Positions 60,946 through 64,000 of a stretch of DNA of 64,000 bases are shown here, piece after piece. This stretch comes from Actinomyces ruminicola. Its GTDB lineage: Bacteria > Actinomycetota > Actinomycetes > Actinomycetales > Actinomycetaceae. Every line of letters starts with the position of its first letter. Position 1 is the first letter of the stretch. The position numbers and the translations under genes were made by a program. The notes below the pieces were generated by a model, which worked only from the letters and a program-made list of their open reading frames with translations, was not told the DNA's origin and made no database searches. The stretch lies in the NCBI RefSeq assembly GCF_900103885.1, contig NZ_FNIM01000005.1, forward strand, positions 62,001-126,000. Direction: 5' to 3'.

Positions 60946-61063
60946 CCGCGCCGACGCCAGTCGCCCACGCCGCATGTCGGCCGCCTCGTCCCGCCCGTAC
61001 CGAACCAAGTCGAACGAGACACGTCGACGGCGGCCGGAGCGTGCCCGCCCCGGCCACCCCAGA

Positions 61064-61294
61064 TCAGTCGAGCTCAGCGATTTCCTGGGCAATCGCGTCC
61101 GCCGTGGGGCCGACCACCACCTGGACCACCCGGCCGGAGCGGACCACGCCGAAGGCGCCGGTGGCGCGCAGGGCCTCCTCGTCGACCTTGTCCTGATCAA
61201 TTACCTCGACCCGCAGGCGGGTGATGCAGGGCTCCAGGTCAGAAATGTTCTCGCGCCCGCCCAGGCCGGCGATGATCTCAGCTGCAGTGCTCAT
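61064..61294 (-). CDS. PTS EIIB protein (glucose/N-acetylglucosamine type)
   Basis: 76 aa, a complete single EIIB domain. The phospho-accepting Cys23 lies in LEPCITRLRVEV, and GAFGVV and VVVGPTADAIAQEI complete the fold. Usually fused to EIIC; here it stands alone with no EIIC beside it. The start ATG at 61294 is 274 nt from the divergent ptsI. Likely partner of the EIIA at 58051. Confidence 0.93.
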   Translation of the reverse strand: MSTAAEIIAGLGGRENISDLEPCITRLRVEVIDQDKVDEEALRATGAFGVVRSGRVVQVVVGPTADAIAQEIAELD

Positions 61295-61568
61295 GCGTAC
61301 TCCTCGTTGTACTTCGTGCTCGACGTCACTTTATCGCAGTTCACGGCGCGAGTGCGCATTGCCGGGGACACCGATCGGAGGCGATTCCGCCCAACCCCGC
61401 CGTCGCCCGGCGCTTGAGCAGCTGCTTCCACGAGCCACACAGACCGCCTCCGCACCATCCCCCGGCTGTCAATCGTCATTCATCCGATGGCAGAATCGCT
61501 CCCCGAAGCACCAAGTCGGTGCACAATGAGCCGTGACACCCGTCTCCATCGCTGTTGAGGAGCACCGT

Positions 61569-63266
61569 ATGGCCCCGTCCGCCGCAACCCCCACCTCTCT
61601 TACCGGCATCGGCGTGAGCCCCGGACTCGTCGCCGGGCCCGTCGCCCGCATGGCGCCCGGCATCGCCGAACCCGAGATCGCCACCCTGGAACCGAGCCGG
61701 GACATCGACAAGGAGTGCGACCGCATCGCGGCGGCCGCACAGACCGTTAAGAAGGGCCTTGAGCTGTCCGCGGCCGAGGCCAAGGGCGATGGCCGCACCC
61801 TCCTGGAGACCACCGCGCAGATGGCCGCCGACCCCACCCTGACCTCCTCCGCACAGGCCATGGTCCGTGAGCGTCGCCTGGTGCCCGAGCGGGCCGTGTG
61901 GGAGGCCGCCGGGACGCTCGCCTCCATGCTGGAGTCCCTCGGCGGCTACATGGCCGAGCGCACGCGCGATGTTCAGGATGTGCGCGATCGCATCGTCGCA
62001 GTGCTGACCGACTCCCCCATGCCCGGCATCCCCCGCCTGCCCGAGCCCTTCGTGCTGGTGGCCGAAGACCTCGCCCCGGCCGACACGGCCCTGCTGGACC
62101 CGGAGAAGGTAGTCGCCTTCGTCACCTCCGAGGGCGGACCGACCTCCCACACCGCGATCCTGGCGCGCGCCCTGGGCATGCCCGCCATCGTGGGCACCGG
62201 CTCCGCCGTCACCGACCAGCTGAACGATGGCGACATCGTCCTGGTGGACGGCACCAAGGGCACGATCGTGGTTGATCCGAGCGAGGATCAGCTGCGTCGC
62301 GCCCGTGAGCTGGCCAGCCGCGTACGCGTGTTCAATGGGGACGGCGCTACCAAGGACGGCCACGAGGTGCAGCTGCTAGCCAACGTCGGCGACGGCGCTG
62401 CTGCGCGCTCCGCCGCGGAGGCCAACGCCATGGGCGTGGGCCTGTTCCGCACCGAGTTCTGCTTCCTGGACCAGCCCGAGGAGCCGAGCGTCGACGACCA
62501 GGTCGAGGCATACAAGGCCGTCCTGGAGGCATTCCCGGGCAAGAAGGTGGTTGTGCGCACCCTCGACGCCGGCGCCGACAAGCCCCTGCCCTTCCTCACC
62601 GACGCCACCGAAGCCAACCCGGCCCTGGGCGTTCGCGCCTACCGCACCACGCGCCGCGACCCGGAGGTGCTCGACCACCAGTTGGAGGCCCTGGCCAAGG
62701 CGGAGGCCGAGACCGAGGCCAAGGTATGGGTCATGGCCCCCATGATCTCAACGGTGGAGGAGGCCAAGGCCTTCACCGAGAAGGCCCGCTCCTACGGCCT
62801 TAAGACCGCGGGCATGATGATTGAGGTGCCCTCGGCCGCGATCATGGCAGACAAGATGTTCGAGTACGCCGACTTCGCCTCGATCGGCACCAATGACCTG
62901 ACCCAGTACGTCATGGCGGCCGACCGTCTGCTCTCCTCGCTGGCCGACCTGTCCACCGCCTGGCAGCCGGCCGTTCTGCGCCTGATCAAGCAGGCCTGCG
63001 ACGGCGCCGCCCCGCACGGGCGCCCGGTCGGCGTATGCGGTGAGGCCGCCGCGGATCCGGCGCTGGCAACGGTGCTGGTGGGCCTGGGCGTGGCCAGCCT
63101 GTCCATGACCGCCCGCGCCCTGCCCGACGTCGACGCGGTCCTGAAGACGGTGGACCTGGCCGAGTGCCAGCGGCTCGCCGGAATCGCCACCGCCTCGGCC
63201 ACCGGAGACGAGGCCCGGCAGGCGGTGCGCGCCGAGCTGCCGATCCTGGAGGAGTTCGGTCTTTGA
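61569..63266 (+). CDS. ptsI: PTS enzyme I (phosphoenolpyruvate-protein phosphotransferase)
   Basis: Takes phosphate from PEP to HPr, the first step of sugar uptake by the PTS. 565 aa. Active-site His194 in GGPTSHTAILARALGMPAIVG; PEP-binding blocks GLFRTEFCFLD and GTNDLTQYVMAADR; the C-terminal PVGVCGEAAADP holds the general-acid Cys. The ATG at 61569 is preferred over a GTG at 61533, because GAGGAG lies 7 nt upstream and conserved sequence starts there. It overlaps the TTG of the next gene. HPr (ptsH) is not nearby. Confidence 0.96.
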   Translation: MAPSAATPTSLTGIGVSPGLVAGPVARMAPGIAEPEIATLEPSRDIDKECDRIAAAAQTVKKGLELSAAEAKGDGRTLLETTAQMAADPTLTSSAQAMVRERRLVPERAVWEAAGTLASMLESLGGYMAERTRDVQDVRDRIVAVLTDSPMPGIPRLPEPFVLVAEDLAPADTALLDPEKVVAFVTSEGGPTSHTAILARALGMPAIVGTGSAVTDQLNDGDIVLVDGTKGTIVVDPSEDQLRRARELASRVRVFNGDGATKDGHEVQLLANVGDGAAARSAAEANAMGVGLFRTEFCFLDQPEEPSVDDQVEAYKAVLEAFPGKKVVVRTLDAGADKPLPFLTDATEANPALGVRAYRTTRRDPEVLDHQLEALAKAEAETEAKVWVMAPMISTVEEAKAFTEKARSYGLKTAGMMIEVPSAAIMADKMFEYADFASIGTNDLTQYVMAADRLLSSLADLSTAWQPAVLRLIKQACDGAAPHGRPVGVCGEAAADPALATVLVGLGVASLSMTARALPDVDAVLKTVDLAECQRLAGIATASATGDEARQAVRAELPILEEFGL

Positions 63267-64000
63267 CGCACCCATACCCCGTTCCCCCCGCCAGCACCGA
63301 ACCACTGGGTTCGGTAACACGAATCCTCGCTCTGGAGGAGGTGTCCGGCGCGGGGGACGGGGTGGAGGCGTTCATCGGCTCCTCGCTGCCCCAGATCTCC
63401 GGACGGATCTACGGCGGGCAGGTCGTCGCCCAGGGCCTGTTGGCGGCGGCCGCCACCATGGTCGACGACGGTGACGGCCCCCGCCAACCGCACTCGGTGC
63501 ACGCATTCTTCATGCGCGGCGGCAAACCGGGCCAGACGCTGCGCTTCGACGTCGAGCGGATGCACGATGGCCGCTCGTTCTCCCAGCGTCGCACCACCAC
63601 GACTCAGGACGGCGTGCCGATCCTGACCATGGTCTCCTCCTTCCAGGAGCAGCAGGAGGGTACGGAGGTGCAGCTGGAGGCGCCGGACGTGCCGCGTCCG
63701 GAGGAGCTGATCAGCGCCCTGGAGATCTTCCGCTCCATCGATCATCCGGTGGCCAAGTTCCTGGGCCGCACCACCGCCTTCGACATCCGCCACGTGGAGG
63801 GCAATATCTACCTGCGCCCGGGAAGACGGGTTGAGGGCCGTCAGCATCTGTGGGTGCGCTCGCGCGGCGCGATTCCGGCGGAGGCCAGCCAGACCGTGCA
63901 CCGGGCGCTGCTGACTTACATGTGTGACCAGGTCATGCTGGAGCCGGCACTGCGCAGTCAGGGCCTGTCCTGGCGCAGCGAGGGCATGAGCCTGGCGACC
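63263..64000 (+). CDS. tesB: Acyl-CoA thioesterase II (TesB family), 3' end off window
   Basis: Hydrolyses acyl-CoA to free acid and CoA. 246 residues are visible with no stop. The first hot-dog domain has ISGRIYGGQVVAQGLLAAA and VHAFFMRGGKP (typical SxxGYFxRPG-type variant). The second begins near QHLWVRSRGAIP, then VHRALLTYMCDQVML, which holds the catalytic Asp region. Start TTG at 63263 overlaps the ptsI stop (TTGA), with GGAGGAG 8 nt upstream, so it is coupled to ptsI. The rare start codon makes this start slightly less certain than the gene itself. Confidence 0.9.
   Translation, partial: MTHPYPVPPASTEPLGSVTRILALEEVSGAGDGVEAFIGSSLPQISGRIYGGQVVAQGLLAAAATMVDDGDGPRQPHSVHAFFMRGGKPGQTLRFDVERMHDGRSFSQRRTTTTQDGVPILTMVSSFQEQQEGTEVQLEAPDVPRPEELISALEIFRSIDHPVAKFLGRTTAFDIRHVEGNIYLRPGRRVEGRQHLWVRSRGAIPAEASQTVHRALLTYMCDQVMLEPALRSQGLSWRSEGMSLAT

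Noticed and set aside
61533-61568. GTG start of ptsI at 61533
   Set aside because: It has no ribosome-binding site, whereas the ATG at 61569 has GAGGAG 7 nt upstream and starts the conserved region.

Overview
The window is high-GC DNA that reads like a chromosome of an actinobacterium close to Actinomyces. This is inferred from gene content: PimB' mannosyltransferase, paired ClpP genes, lexA beside a LysM gene and nrdR, HflX-DinG, an LAxTG surface protein and an LCP protein. Many genes use GTG starts, and several have a -10 box only 6-7 nt from the start codon with no Shine-Dalgarno (leaderless transcripts). No CRISPR array, prophage or intact insertion sequence is visible.

Layout. 1-6.4 kb: leuC-leuD, murA, plsC and gpsA on the minus strand, with a divergent IclR-type regulator. 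6.5-17 kb: pimB, nrdR, an SOS block (LysM gene and lexA with three LexA boxes), ldh, dinG, hflX, an MFS exporter and a methyltransferase. 17-19.4 kb: an accessory pocket holding an unrecognised 234-aa gene, an XRE-ImmA/IrrE metalloprotease gene and a decayed phzF remnant. 19.4-26.9 kb: DUF523, clpP2-clpP1, a cupin, a TetR-controlled ABC exporter and tig. 26.9-31.7 kb: a predicted S-methylmethionine permease with homocysteine methyltransferase, two tRNAs, rpmF and a YigZ protein. 31.7-33.8 kb: cysteine synthesis (cysK, cysE) behind a cysteine-rich leader peptide. 34-40 kb: nei, rpiB, an M13 peptidase, a sortase substrate and an LCP protein. 40-55.2 kb: two carbon-catabolic clusters on the minus strand separated by an array of CGATCG motifs. 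55.4-64 kb: pepN, dispersed PTS parts (EIIA, EIIB, EI), malQ and the start of a tesB-like gene.

How it works together. Housekeeping cell-envelope, leucine, SOS, proteostasis and PTS genes form the backbone. Accessory cargo sits between them: the ImmA/IrrE module, the ABC exporter placed between tig and clpP, and the two sugar clusters. A 23-bp-period repeat occurs at four loci, each time downstream of and co-oriented with a gene.

The most interesting signals are the Cys-rich leader in front of cysK, the uncharacterised gene plus ImmA/IrrE module that abuts the broken phzF, the tandem TetR operators, the four repeat loci, and the two catabolic clusters of unknown substrate.
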